A program made the position numbers and the translations under genes. From Chlorobiaceae bacterium (lineage in GTDB: Bacteria > Bacteroidota > Chlorobiia > Chlorobiales > Chlorobiaceae), in NCBI GenBank assembly GCA_013334755.1, contig JAAXWX010000020.1:1-37597 (forward strand): a DNA stretch of 37,597 bases, in the 5' to 3' direction. The notes beneath the pieces are model-generated. The model made no database searches. It was not told the DNA's origin and worked only from the letters and a program-made list of their open reading frames with translations. This document shows, in pieces, positions 7,715 through 16,605 of the stretch (positions are counted from its first letter, which is position 1; each line of letters begins with the position of its first letter).

Positions 7715-9610
7715 ATGATCCCTCCTGCAATAGTTGACGAGATACGCCAGGCTGCTGACATCGTTGAAGTTATCTCTGATTATCTGACACTTCAGCCTGC
7801 AGGACGAAATTATAAGGCGCTCTCTCCCTTTACCATGGAGAAAACCCCCTCTTTTGTCGTTTCACCGGACAAACAGATATACAAGTGCTTTTCAACCGGC
7901 AAGGGAGGAAATGTTTTTTCCTTTGTCATGGAAATGGAAAGGGTCTCCTTTCCTGAAGCGCTCGAACTGGTTGCCAAGCGATCAGGCATCGACATCAGTC
8001 GATTTTCCGAAAAAAAAGAGTTTAAACAACCTCATGAAGAGAGCCGGACCGAAACCCTCCGCTGGGCGGCTAAGTTCTTTCACCGGACGCTGAAAACTGA
8101 GGCGGGAAAACAAGGCAGACTCTATCTTACTGCAGAACGCGCTCTTTCGGAAAAAACGATCAATACTTTCGGTCTCGGTTATGCTCCCGACGCCTGGGAT
8201 CATCTGTTTACTGAGGCAAAACAAGCCGGCATTCCCCAGGAACACCTGTTTGACCTGGGGCTCATAACAGCGAATAAACAAGGGAAATCATGGTATGATA
8301 CCTTCCGGAACAGGGTTATCTTTCCCATTTTTTCAGTTGGAGGACAGGTCGTAGGCTTTGGAGGGCGCACCCTGCTGAGTGACCCTCAAACACCGAAATA
8401 CCTGAATTCACAGGAGAGCAAACTGTTTGAAAAATCAAAACTCCTTTATGGACTTCATGCTGCCAAAAATGAAATCCGGCGTAAAGAAACCGCCATACTC
8501 GTTGAGGGATACATGGATGTGCTGGCACTGCACCAGGCAGGCATAACCAATACTGTTGCCTCATGCGGCACCGCACTGACACGCTACCAGGCTAAAATCC
8601 TGCAGCGGTACACCAACCGGGTGCTCTTCATGTATGATGCTGACAGTGCCGGCCAAAAGTCAATGATGACTGGTATTGACACCCTTCTTGCCGAAAACCT
8701 GACACCCTTTGTCATCATGCTTCCCAAAGGAGACGATCCCGACAGTTTTGTCCGCCGTGAAGGCCGGGAAAATTTTCTGCAGTTCGCTGAAGAGAATATG
8801 CTTTCGTTTCTGGATTTTCAGATCCGTTTTTTCCGGGAATCTGAAAATTTCGAACAGCCTGAGGTAAAATCGAAAGCCATCAGGACTATAGTACATACGA
8901 TAGCCTTGATACCTGACCGTATCCGCAGGGAACTCTATCTTCAGGAGTTATCAAAAAAACTTGTAATCAGTCAGTACGCACTCCAGGAGCTTCTTGGCAG
9001 AGAGGAGGGTAAGCAGGAAAAAAAGAGATCGCCCGGCGAAAGCCGTCCGGATGTTCCACCACCACGCAAGCCGTCAACGGAGCTCTCCGTACTCGAAAAA
9101 ACCTTCTTGAAAGCCCTGCTTGAAAGCACCATGTATGGAAACGCCGTACTGGAATTTGCTGCTTCACATGAAGAGATGCTGGAATTGCCGCACAGGGGGG
9201 CTCAGCAGATTTTCACCCATATGATCCGCCGCTACAAAGAGATTGCAGATAGTGCTGAAGAGCGGATTGATATCGCAACCGAAATAAGTTTGTTCAGCAA
9301 TCCGGAATCGAGAGATCTTGCATCCGGGTTATTGATTGAACAGCCTGTAAGCAATAAATGGCTTGAGCAATCCAATGTTCACGCCGATAATGCAAAACGG
9401 TGTCTCGGGATGTTCCTCGATGCCTTCAAGAATCTTATTCTTGAACCGCTCATCTTTCAAAAAAACATCCTGACAGAAAAAATACGGCTGGAAAGCAATA
9501 CGGAACACGAGATTGAACTGTCAAAAGAGAAAATCATCCTTGATAAAAAAATCCGGAAAACTTCTCTTGATCTCAAAAAGATGATCACAACAATTCTTGA
9601 AAACAGCTGA
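7715..9610 (+). CDS. dnaG: DNA primase DnaG with degenerate zinc ribbon
   Basis: Makes RNA primers for replication forks together with the DnaB helicase. The 631-residue protein has the usual three parts. The N-terminal zinc-binding domain (~1-95) keeps EKTPSF and KQIYKCF, but the ligand positions of the family (CPFH and CFGC) read S37-P-F-T40 and C58-F-S-T61, so three of four zinc ligands are gone. The RNA polymerase core (~115-430) carries the Toprim motifs LVEGYMDV and YDADSAGQKS. The C-terminal helicase-binding region is divergent and partly helical. I recall similar degenerate ribbons in Bacteroidota/Chlorobiota primases, so this is probably lineage-wide rather than a defect. The ribosome binding site is weak. 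The gene converges on glyA. Confidence 0.96.
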   Translation: MIPPAIVDEIRQAADIVEVISDYLTLQPAGRNYKALSPFTMEKTPSFVVSPDKQIYKCFSTGKGGNVFSFVMEMERVSFPEALELVAKRSGIDISRFSEKKEFKQPHEESRTETLRWAAKFFHRTLKTEAGKQGRLYLTAERALSEKTINTFGLGYAPDAWDHLFTEAKQAGIPQEHLFDLGLITANKQGKSWYDTFRNRVIFPIFSVGGQVVGFGGRTLLSDPQTPKYLNSQESKLFEKSKLLYGLHAAKNEIRRKETAILVEGYMDVLALHQAGITNTVASCGTALTRYQAKILQRYTNRVLFMYDADSAGQKSMMTGIDTLLAENLTPFVIMLPKGDDPDSFVRREGRENFLQFAEENMLSFLDFQIRFFRESENFEQPEVKSKAIRTIVHTIALIPDRIRRELYLQELSKKLVISQYALQELLGREEGKQEKKRSPGESRPDVPPPRKPSTELSVLEKTFLKALLESTMYGNAVLEFAASHEEMLELPHRGAQQIFTHMIRRYKEIADSAEERIDIATEISLFSNPESRDLASGLLIEQPVSNKWLEQSNVHADNAKRCLGMFLDAFKNLILEPLIFQKNILTEKIRLESNTEHEIELSKEKIILDKKIRKTSLDLKKMITTILENS

Positions 9611-9630
9611 CTCCCCTTTCTGACCATCCA

Positions 9631-9652
9631 CCCTGCGCCATCAGGCACAGGG
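9631..9652. terminator. hairpin between convergent dnaG and glyA
   Basis: CCCTGCGCC, loop ATCA, GGCACAGGG: a nine-base stem with one mismatch, 20 bases after the dnaG stop and 27 bases before the glyA stop. It lacks a T-run on both strands, so it may stabilise 3' ends or act with Rho rather than as a classical intrinsic terminator. Confidence 0.45.
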
Positions 9653-9679
9653 TAAACAGTAACAAAGAAGACAACGCTC

Positions 9680-10996
9680 TCAGACGCTGTATCCATTGAT
9701 AGGGTTCCGCAGGCAAAGCGCCTTGATCTCCTCCCTGACTCCACTGCATATTTGTGCAATATCAGGCTTTTCTGCGGAAGAGATAACCCTGTCTATAAGT
9801 TCGGCAATAAAGGTACTGTCGGTTTCCTTCATGCCTCTTGTTGTCATGGCGGGAGTACCGATGCGGATACCGCTCGTAACAAAAGGCGACTTGTCGTCAA
9901 AAGGCACCATATTCTTGTTAACCGTTATGCCTGCCGCATGGAGGGTGTTCTCGGCAACCTTGCCTGTAACGTTTTTGCTGCGCAAGTCAAGCAGCATGAG
10001 ATGGTTTTTTGTTCCGCCACTGACAATATTGTAACCAAGCTCCATAAACTTTTCAGCCATTGCTGCGGCATTTTTTATAACCTGAGCAGCATACTCCCGG
10101 AATGCAGGCTGCAGCGCCTCACCGAAAGCCACAGCTTTACCAGCGATGATATGCATCAGGGGGCCACCCTGAATACCTGGCATCACTTCAGCATCCATCA
10201 CCTCTGACATCATTTTCAGCCGTGAACCTGTTTTTGTCTTGATGGTGATACCCATCGGATTTTCAAAATCAGAGCCCATCATGATCATGCCGCCCCTCGG
10301 ACCACGAAGGGTCTTGTGTGTTGTGGTGGTTACAAAATGACAATGCGGCAGGGGATCACCAAGAAAACCGGCAGCAATCAGCCCTGCGGGATGTGCAATA
10401 TCAGCCATCAGAAAAGCCCCTATCTTGTCGGCAATTGCCCTGAATGCTTTGACGTCAAAACCCTGCGAGTAGGCACTCGCTCCACAGATAATAAGTTTTG
10501 GACGAACCTGCAACGCAAGTTCCTCAACCTTGTTCATGTCAATACAACCGGTCTGGCGATCAACGCCATATGAGTGCGCCTCATACATCTGGCCTGAAAA
10601 ATTGACTGAACTGCCATGAGTCAGATGTCCTCCATGTGACAAGTCAAGCCCCATGATACGGTCACCAGGTTTCAGCACCGAAAAAAGAACCGCCATGTTT
10701 GCACTTGAACCGGAATGAGGCTGCACATTGACATATTCGCAGCCAAAGAGCTTTTTGGCCCGGTCCCGGGCAAGATTTTCAGCCACATCAACAAATTCGC
10801 ACCCGCCATAATAGCGCTTGCCGGGATAGCCTTCAGCATATTTATTGGTCATCACCGACCCGCAGGCCTGCATGACCGCACGACTGGTGAAATTTTCCGA
10901 AGCAATAAGTTCAAGCGTTTCAGTCTGCCGCACTGTCTCGTTGGCAATTGCCTCAAAGAGCTCTTTATCCTGCTTTTGAAGGATGTCGGTATCCAT
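9680..10996 (-). CDS. glyA: serine hydroxymethyltransferase
   Basis: PLP enzyme that interconverts serine and glycine while loading one-carbon units onto tetrahydrofolate. The 438 residues include [10 protein letters not shown] (~30-38), [13 protein letters not shown], the cofactor-binding [23 protein letters not shown] and the Schiff-base lysine K228 in [14 protein letters not shown]. Between [10 protein letters not shown] and MPGIQGG there is an insertion of about 25 residues compared with the E. coli enzyme; similar insertions occur in Bacteroidota/Chlorobiota homologues as I recall. AAGGA ten bases before the ATG supports the start. It lies 41 bases downstream of ribBA on the same strand and is probably co-transcribed with it. 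Confidence 0.97.
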   Translation of the reverse strand: MDTDILQKQDKELFEAIANETVRQTETLELIASENFTSRAVMQACGSVMTNKYAEGYPGKRYYGGCEFVDVAENLARDRAKKLFGCEYVNVQPHSGSSANMAVLFSVLKPGDRIMGLDLSHGGHLTHGSSVNFSGQMYEAHSYGVDRQTGCIDMNKVEELALQVRPKLIICGASAYSQGFDVKAFRAIADKIGAFLMADIAHPAGLIAAGFLGDPLPHCHFVTTTTHKTLRGPRGGMIMMGSDFENPMGITIKTKTGSRLKMMSEVMDAEVMPGIQGGPLMHIIAGKAVAFGEALQPAFREYAAQVIKNAAAMAEKFMELGYNIVSGGTKNHLMLLDLRSKNVTGKVAENTLHAAGITVNKNMVPFDDKSPFVTSGIRIGTPAMTTRGMKETDSTFIAELIDRVISSAEKPDIAQICSGVREEIKALCLRNPINGYSV

Positions 10997-11037
10997 CGTC
11001 TCTCAGTCCTTTTCCTGACGGAAGTTTACGGGTTGGT

Positions 11038-12285
11038 TCATGTTTTTTCAATATGAAAACTTTCGGGACCACATGAACAACCGATCATGTGGCCAAGCTT
11101 GTCACGTTTTGTGTCCAGATAGCTCTGATTCATCGGATTTGAGGCAATCTCAAGCGGGATCCGTTCAACAATTTCCAGACCATATCCCTCAAGACCGACC
11201 ACTTTTTTCGGATTATTGGTCATAAGCTTCATTTTGCGAATACCAAGATCCTTGAGAATCTGTGCTCCGATACCGTAGTCACGCAAATCAGCCTTAAAGC
11301 CAAGCTTTTCATTTGCCTCAACAGTATCAAACCCTTCATCCTGAAGATTATAGGCTTTTAACTTATTGATCAGCCCGATTCCCCTTCCCTCCTGCATGAG
11401 ATATATCAGGACCCCGCGGCCCTCTTTTTCAATCATGCTGAGCGCTGAAGCAAGCTGATTACCACAATCGCAACGCAGAGATGCGAAAGTATCGCCTGTT
11501 GCGCACTGCGAGTGAACCCTTACAAGAACCGGCTCGTCAGTAGTCACATCCCCTTTCACAAAAGCCATATGATTCTGCTGGTCGGTAAACGATTCATAAG
11601 CAATAAGCCTGAACTCCCCATGTATGGTCGGCAGTCTCGATTCGACCGCCCGGTGTACCAGTTTGTTGCGTTTCATCTGATAGGCAACCAGCTCTTTGAT
11701 GGTAATAAGCTTCAGGCCAAATTTCGCCTTCAGCTTGATGAGCTGGGGAAGCCGCGCCATACTGCCATCATCATTCAAAATCTCACACAGCAATCCGACC
11801 GGACTGCATCCTGCGAGGCGGGCAAGATCAACAGCAGCTTCTGTATGGCCGACACGCCTGAGTACACCTCCGTCCATCGCGCGAAGAGGAAAAATATGGC
11901 CGGGACGGGAAAAATCGTCCGCCTTCGACGATAGATCGCCAAGCATTTTGATGGTCATGAACCTGTCGTAGACTGAAATACCGGTGGTGACTCCCTCGGC
12001 AATTGCATCGACAGAAACGGTAAAGTTGGTCTCGTGCTGGGAGGTGTTTCTCTGAACCATCGGATCAAGCTGCAGTTCTTTGGCCTGTTCCATGGTAACA
12101 GCTACGCAAAGCAGGCCTCGAGCCTCCTTCGTGATAAAATTTATCATGTCATAGCTTACCTTGTCTGCCGCGCCAATAAAATCACCTTCATCTTCACGAT
12201 CCTCATCGTCAATGACAATGACCAGTTTTCCCTGGCGAATATCTTCGAGAGCAGCATCGATAGTATCAAAATTCTTTTTATCCAT
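11038..12285 (-). CDS. ribBA: bifunctional riboflavin synthesis protein RibBA
   Basis: Combines the two entry reactions of riboflavin synthesis. The N-terminal half (~1-205) is 3,4-dihydroxy-2-butanone 4-phosphate synthase, with [16 protein letters not shown] (~26-41), [24 protein letters not shown] and [14 protein letters not shown]. The C-terminal half is GTP cyclohydrolase II, with the zinc cysteines C261, C272 and C274 in the HSQCATGD...LRCDCGNQL region, [12 protein letters not shown] and the LMTNNPKK segment. The chosen ATG gives 415 residues beginning [13 protein letters not shown] and has GAAGG just upstream. The open frame extends 37 codons further, but that extension has no family resemblance. 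No FMN riboswitch fold is recognisable in the leader. Followed by glyA. Confidence 0.95.
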   Translation of the reverse strand: MDKKNFDTIDAALEDIRQGKLVIVIDDEDREDEGDFIGAADKVSYDMINFITKEARGLLCVAVTMEQAKELQLDPMVQRNTSQHETNFTVSVDAIAEGVTTGISVYDRFMTIKMLGDLSSKADDFSRPGHIFPLRAMDGGVLRRVGHTEAAVDLARLAGCSPVGLLCEILNDDGSMARLPQLIKLKAKFGLKLITIKELVAYQMKRNKLVHRAVESRLPTIHGEFRLIAYESFTDQQNHMAFVKGDVTTDEPVLVRVHSQCATGDTFASLRCDCGNQLASALSMIEKEGRGVLIYLMQEGRGIGLINKLKAYNLQDEGFDTVEANEKLGFKADLRDYGIGAQILKDLGIRKMKLMTNNPKKVVGLEGYGLEIVERIPLEIASNPMNQSYLDTKRDKLGHMIGCSCGPESFHIEKT

Positions 12286-12404
12286 ACCTTCTTTATTACA
12301 CCTTTTTTCGAAACAGATAAGAGACGAAGAGCTGTAATGTAAAAAAAATCCTGAACCATTTTCATGACGCAAAAAAAGAAGAGTACAGGGTAACAATCGG
12401 GTAC

Positions 12405-12433
12405 TTTGAGAAGCATGAGCATTTTTGTATAAT
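12405..12433 (+). promoter_or_regulatory. sigma-70-like promoter for the carB C-terminal-half gene
   Basis: TTTGAG (12405-12410) or TTGAGA one base on, then TATAAT (12428-12433), with 17- or 16-base spacing. The start codon lies about 84 bases downstream. It sits in the divergent gap with ribBA. Confidence 0.55.
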
Positions 12434-12516
12434 GCACCGGCTTTTTAATTATAAAGAGATGAATTGTTACCTTTATACAGCTCTATTCTGACGCATCTTA
12501 AACCTATCAAGATTGC

Positions 12517-14373
12517 ATGACCATTCAAGCTTCCGATCTGACACAGGAGGTTATTGACCTTTCCAGCAAACTCCCTAAAGAATGGCTTCTGAAAGCCAAA
12601 CAAAACGGATTTTCCGATTTTCAGCTCGCCAATATTTTCACTACTGCAGAACCCATCATACGGGCACTCCGAAAACATTATGGCGTTGAATCCGTCTTCA
12701 AAACCGTCGATACCTGCGCGGCAGAATTCGATGCAAAAACACCATACCATTATTCGACGTACGAGGAGGAAAACGAATCCGTTTCATCCGACCGGAAGAA
12801 AGTCATTATACTCGGTGGAGGCCCGAACCGAATCGGTCAGGGTATCGAGTTTGACTACTGCTGTGTTCAGGCTGTCTTCGCCCTCAGAGAGGCCGGTTAT
12901 GAAACCATTATGGTCAATTGCAATCCCGAAACCGTTTCGACAGACTACGATATAGCCGACAAGCTCTACTTCGAACCGCTCACTTTTGAGGACACCATCC
13001 GCATCATTGAGCATGAAAAACCGCTCGGCGTTATTGTCAGCTTTGGAGGCCAGACACCATTGAAACTCTCAACGAAACTTCATGAGGCTGGCGTTACCAT
13101 TCTGGGTACTTCTTCAAAAGGAATCGACCTTGCTGAAGACAGAAAAAAATTCGGCGCTCTTCTTGAAGAGCTTAATATCCCCCATCCTGAATATGGAACA
13201 GCCATAAGCTTCAAGGAAGCCCAGGAAATTACCAGCAGAATCGGATATCCTGCCCTGATTAGACCAAGCTATGTTCTTGGCGGACGGGCAATGAAAATCA
13301 TATACAGTGATGACTCACTTAAAGAGTATGTTGATCAGGCGCTCTTCATTACTGAAAAATATCCACTCCTGATCGACCGTTTTCTGGAAACAGCCGTTGA
13401 ATTCGACATTGATGCTCTGGCCGATACCACGGACTGCGTCATCAGCGGCATCATGCAGCACGTTGAAGCCGCCGGCATTCACAGCGGCGACTCCACATCC
13501 ATTCTGCCCTATCACAATATCAGTCCAAAGGCTATTGCCCTGATGAAGTCATATACCCGAACCCTTGCAACAAAACTCAAGGTCGTGGGGCTGATGAACA
13601 TTCAATATGCCGTCCAGAACGAAAGTGTCTACATCATTGAAGTCAATCCTCGTGCCAGCCGGACCGTTCCCTTTGTGGGCAAAGCAACGGCTATACCTGT
13701 TGTAAAAATTGCCACCCGCATCATGCTTGGCGAAAAGCTCAGCGATCTGCGCAAGGAATATGATCTGAAAGATTGCGATGAACTCGGTATGAAGCACCTT
13801 GCTATCAAAGAACCGGTCTTCCCGTTCTCCAAGTTTGTAAAATCAGGAGTATATCTGGGTCCTGAAATGCGCTCGACGGGTGAAGCAATGAGCCTTGCCA
13901 ATGAATTCCCTGAAGCTTTTGCTAAAGCCTATCAGGCAGCGAACATGCAACTTCCCCTTTCAGGCGCAGTGTTCATCAGCGTCAACGATCAGGATAAAAA
14001 CCATCGTATTATCGCTATCGCAAAAGCCCTCTACCGGATGGACTTCGATCTGATTGCCACAGAGGGTACATACAACTTCCTTACGGAAAACAATATTGAG
14101 TGCAAGAAAGTTTTCAAGGTAGGAGAAGAAGGGCGGCCTAACATATTCGATATTATCAAACACGGCAAAATCAATTTCGTCATCAACACACCAAGGGGAG
14201 AGAAAGCTCTGCACGATGAAGAAGCGATTGGTGCGGCATCCGTACTGAGCAACGTACCCTTTGTCACCACCATTGAGGCTGCAGAAGCGTCCGTACAGGC
14301 AATAGACTGTATCCGCCATCAGGAATTCGGAGTTAAAAGTCTGCAGGAGTATGCCTCCTACCGCAACAAATAG
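12517..14373 (+). CDS. carB: carbamoyl-phosphate synthase large subunit, C-terminal half encoded as a separate gene
   Basis: CarB is normally ~1,070 residues. This 618-residue protein corresponds only to the second half: the oligomerisation region (~1-80), the second carbamate-phosphorylating ATP-grasp unit, and the C-terminal allosteric domain (~490-618). It shows ILGGGPNRIGQGIEFDYCC (~98-116), VNCNPETVSTDYD, RPSYVLGGRAM and the metal-binding E375 and N377 in IIEVNPRASRTVPFVGKAT. An in-frame stop lies shortly upstream of the ATG and a promoter precedes it, so this is a genuine separate gene and not a frameshift within a fused carB. Split CarB occurs in a few lineages such as Aquifex and methanogens. 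The N-terminal half and CarA are not in the window. Confidence 0.93.
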   Translation: MTIQASDLTQEVIDLSSKLPKEWLLKAKQNGFSDFQLANIFTTAEPIIRALRKHYGVESVFKTVDTCAAEFDAKTPYHYSTYEEENESVSSDRKKVIILGGGPNRIGQGIEFDYCCVQAVFALREAGYETIMVNCNPETVSTDYDIADKLYFEPLTFEDTIRIIEHEKPLGVIVSFGGQTPLKLSTKLHEAGVTILGTSSKGIDLAEDRKKFGALLEELNIPHPEYGTAISFKEAQEITSRIGYPALIRPSYVLGGRAMKIIYSDDSLKEYVDQALFITEKYPLLIDRFLETAVEFDIDALADTTDCVISGIMQHVEAAGIHSGDSTSILPYHNISPKAIALMKSYTRTLATKLKVVGLMNIQYAVQNESVYIIEVNPRASRTVPFVGKATAIPVVKIATRIMLGEKLSDLRKEYDLKDCDELGMKHLAIKEPVFPFSKFVKSGVYLGPEMRSTGEAMSLANEFPEAFAKAYQAANMQLPLSGAVFISVNDQDKNHRIIAIAKALYRMDFDLIATEGTYNFLTENNIECKKVFKVGEEGRPNIFDIIKHGKINFVINTPRGEKALHDEEAIGAASVLSNVPFVTTIEAAEASVQAIDCIRHQEFGVKSLQEYASYRNK

Positions 14374-14379
14374 GTTGAA

Positions 14380-14934
14380 GTGCAAGACAATGATGCTCAT
14401 GCCTCAAGTGATTCGTCCACTTGTTTTCCAAACGATGAAGAGATAACCACAAAGCTGTTGATCATGCCAGAAACATTCCAGAAACATCTTGACGAGTCTA
14501 TAAAACTTGAATTGAACCTTGCAACGCTTTATACCGTCCTTCACGACTCTTTTTCTGATGATGAAGATTTCTGGTGGGAACTGGCAATGGAGGAAAGAGG
14601 TCACGCATCACTGCTCCAGCAGGAAAAAAAACAGCCCTGTCAGAAGGAATTTTTTCCGGATAATCTTCTTGCAAAAGATCTCCAGTCGCTTCTTGATACA
14701 AACCGGAGAATTTCAGAACTGATAGATGAGTTTTCGGCAAAGCCGCCTTCAAGATCGAAGGCTTTTCATACAGCGCTTGATATTGAACAGGCTGCAGGGG
14801 AAGCGCATTTTCAGGAATTTCTCGACAGCCCTTCAAGCTCATATTCCGCAAATATTTTTAAACAGCTTAACCAGGAAGACCGCGATCATGCGGAAAGAAT
14901 CCGTGAATACATGAAGCAGAACGGCATCAGCTGA
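14380..14934 (+). CDS. ferritin-like (rubrerythrin-type) diiron protein
   Basis: 184 residues from a GTG six bases after the carB stop; an internal ATG at 14464 (residue 29) is an alternative, and the first 28 residues look unstructured. The rest predicts a four-helix bundle with diiron-type motifs: E44 in LELNLATLY, E72-x-x-H75 in MEERGH, E136 in DIEQAAGEAHF and a second motif E166-D167-R-D-H170, where aspartate replaces the usual glutamate of ExxH. No rubredoxin domain is present, unlike classical rubrerythrin. A role in peroxide or iron handling is likely by family and by the ferritin gene directly downstream, but the reaction is not proven. Confidence 0.7.
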   Translation: MQDNDAHASSDSSTCFPNDEEITTKLLIMPETFQKHLDESIKLELNLATLYTVLHDSFSDDEDFWWELAMEERGHASLLQQEKKQPCQKEFFPDNLLAKDLQSLLDTNRRISELIDEFSAKPPSRSKAFHTALDIEQAAGEAHFQEFLDSPSSSYSANIFKQLNQEDRDHAERIREYMKQNGIS

Positions 14935-15022
14935 AGGAAACGAATAGAAACAGGGTTATGTTTCAAAACGTCAGCGATAAAGGGAAGTTATCTGTACAAT
15001 CATCATCAGGGAGGAAAAAGTC

Positions 15023-15517
15023 ATGTTCAGCAAAAAGCTTCAGAAGGCATTCAACGATCAGATCAATCATGAACTTTCTTCGTCGTATCTCTACCTTTCC
15101 ATGGCCGCCTATGCCGAATCCATGAATCTTCCTGGTTTTGCGAGCTGGATGAAAATCCAGACAAGTGAGGAAAAGGGACACGCCATGAAACTATACAAAT
15201 TCGTCAATGAACATGGAGGGCGGGTAGAGCTTCAGGCAATAGAACAGCCGCCTGTGGAATTCAAGTCACCCATAGCGCTCTTTGAGGAAGTACTCAAACA
15301 CGAGCGGAAAATAACCACTCTCATCAACAAGCTCTACGAAACGGCGCTGGAGGAGAAAGACTATGCTGCTCAGGTGCTTATTCACTGGTTCATTGCTGAA
15401 CAGGTAGAGGAGGAAGCTGCAGCTTCCGAAATTCTTGAAACCCTGAAAATGGCCGGAGAGAAAGGACATGCCCTGATCATGATGGACCGCCAGTTAGCCA
15501 GGAGAGGCCAGAATTAA
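15023..15517 (+). CDS. ftnA: ferritin (FtnA type, non-haem)
   Basis: Iron-storage protein of 164 residues that assembles as a 24-subunit shell. All expected ferroxidase ligands are at the positions of E. coli FtnA: E17, E50, H53, E94, Q127 and E130, with Y24 also conserved. A strong GGGAGGA ribosome binding site precedes the ATG. It lies 88 bases after the ferritin-like gene and ends at a strong bidirectional terminator. Storing iron is useful to a green sulfur bacterium because its reaction centre, ferredoxins and reverse TCA enzymes are iron-rich (inference). Confidence 0.96.
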   Translation: MFSKKLQKAFNDQINHELSSSYLYLSMAAYAESMNLPGFASWMKIQTSEEKGHAMKLYKFVNEHGGRVELQAIEQPPVEFKSPIALFEEVLKHERKITTLINKLYETALEEKDYAAQVLIHWFIAEQVEEEAAASEILETLKMAGEKGHALIMMDRQLARRGQN

Positions 15518-15546
15518 AAATAACTCACGTCACAGAAAGCCGTCAG

Positions 15547-15583
15547 AAACGGTATGACAGGCAGAAAAGCAGTCATACCGTTT
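15547..15583. terminator. bidirectional intrinsic terminator between ftnA and the metallophosphoesterase gene
   Basis: A perfect 12-base stem, AAACGGTATGAC against GTCATACCGTTT, with a 13-base loop. It is followed by a T-run on the plus strand and preceded by A residues giving T on the minus strand. It lies in the short gap between two convergent genes and can serve both. Confidence 0.85.
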
Positions 15584-15592
15584 TTGTCACTT

Positions 15593-16459
15593 TCACGGAA
15601 TAACGAAGAAATTCTGGGTCCAGCTTCCACTTTCTTTTATTTCCATACGACTGTAGCGCTTCGGATCGTAGCGGAAACTGCCTCCATTAATAAAGGTTAT
15701 TCCATCAACCGTATAGGACTGAAAACGGTGAAAATGGCCATGCAGCACAAGCTTTGCATGCATAGTCTTCATAAGGGCAAGCAGCTCTTCACGGTTTTTC
15801 AGCTCCATGGTCCAGTCAAAAGCCTGATCAATCAGCGAATCAGTTCCATAGACCTTGAAGGCATGGTGGCAGAGCCCTATCACGAAACATTCCCGCAGTG
15901 AGGAAAGAACACTCTCAAGGCTCAAGGCACGCAACTGCCCGGAACTGATAAAACCCCTGGCACCAAGAGGATTGTCGGCTGGATACCAGGGATGAACCGT
16001 ATTGAGCGCGACAAAAGCAATGTTCACTGACGGATACTTTATGATTTTGACAAAAGGAAATGCATTATTGCCCTGCTCATCTCCTGTTATAAGTTCATGA
16101 AAAAACGTGCAAAATGCTGACAGTTTACGCTGAAAAGCTTTTTTCCTGACCATCGGAAGAGGATTCAGTGCATTATAAAAACGCATCTCCTCTTCAAGAT
16201 TGATCAGATCGTGATTGCCTGCAATAACAGTCGTTTTATCCCAATGGAACAACCCATGGCTCTCCAGTTTATCCCTCAAAATTCGCCAGTCTCCCGGATC
16301 AGCGCTGTTGCTGATATCACCTGAAATAACAAGATGATCAAATCCGGCGGTATTGAAATGAGCCAGCAGACGATCAAGATCGCCAAGCTGACGACGATCC
16401 AGTTTCCCCAAAATATGAAGGTCCGATATATGAGCTATTTTAACGATCTCAGTAATCAA
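15593..16459 (-). CDS. calcineurin-like metallophosphoesterase
   Basis: 288 residues with the complete two-metal phosphoesterase signature in order: D13 and H15 in HISDLH, D48 in ISGDIS, N82 and H83 in AGNHD, H198/H199 in GLCHH, and H242/H244 in GHFH. No signal peptide or membrane helix is seen, so it should act in the cytoplasm. The family covers cyclic-nucleotide phosphodiesterases, nucleases and general phosphatases; I see nothing that fixes the substrate. It stands alone, divergent from the glycogen phosphorylase gene, and shares the strong terminator with ftnA. The start has no obvious ribosome binding site. Confidence 0.85.
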   Translation of the reverse strand: MITEIVKIAHISDLHILGKLDRRQLGDLDRLLAHFNTAGFDHLVISGDISNSADPGDWRILRDKLESHGLFHWDKTTVIAGNHDLINLEEEMRFYNALNPLPMVRKKAFQRKLSAFCTFFHELITGDEQGNNAFPFVKIIKYPSVNIAFVALNTVHPWYPADNPLGARGFISSGQLRALSLESVLSSLRECFVIGLCHHAFKVYGTDSLIDQAFDWTMELKNREELLALMKTMHAKLVLHGHFHRFQSYTVDGITFINGGSFRYDPKRYSRMEIKESGSWTQNFFVIP

Positions 16460-16605
16460 TTGTATTAGGGTTGCGGTTTTTAATTCTAAAACAGTAAATT
16501 GGCCATAGATTTTTATTACAGGCCTGAACTAACATGCAATAAAAACTTTAATAGACTGCCTTTCTTCAACCTGCTGATGCATAGCAATCACCATTCCTAC
16601 CAATT

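Noticed and set aside
12286-12396. 37-codon N-terminal extension of RibBA
   Set aside because: No family resemblance; the internal ATG has a purine-rich site and the usual RibB start.
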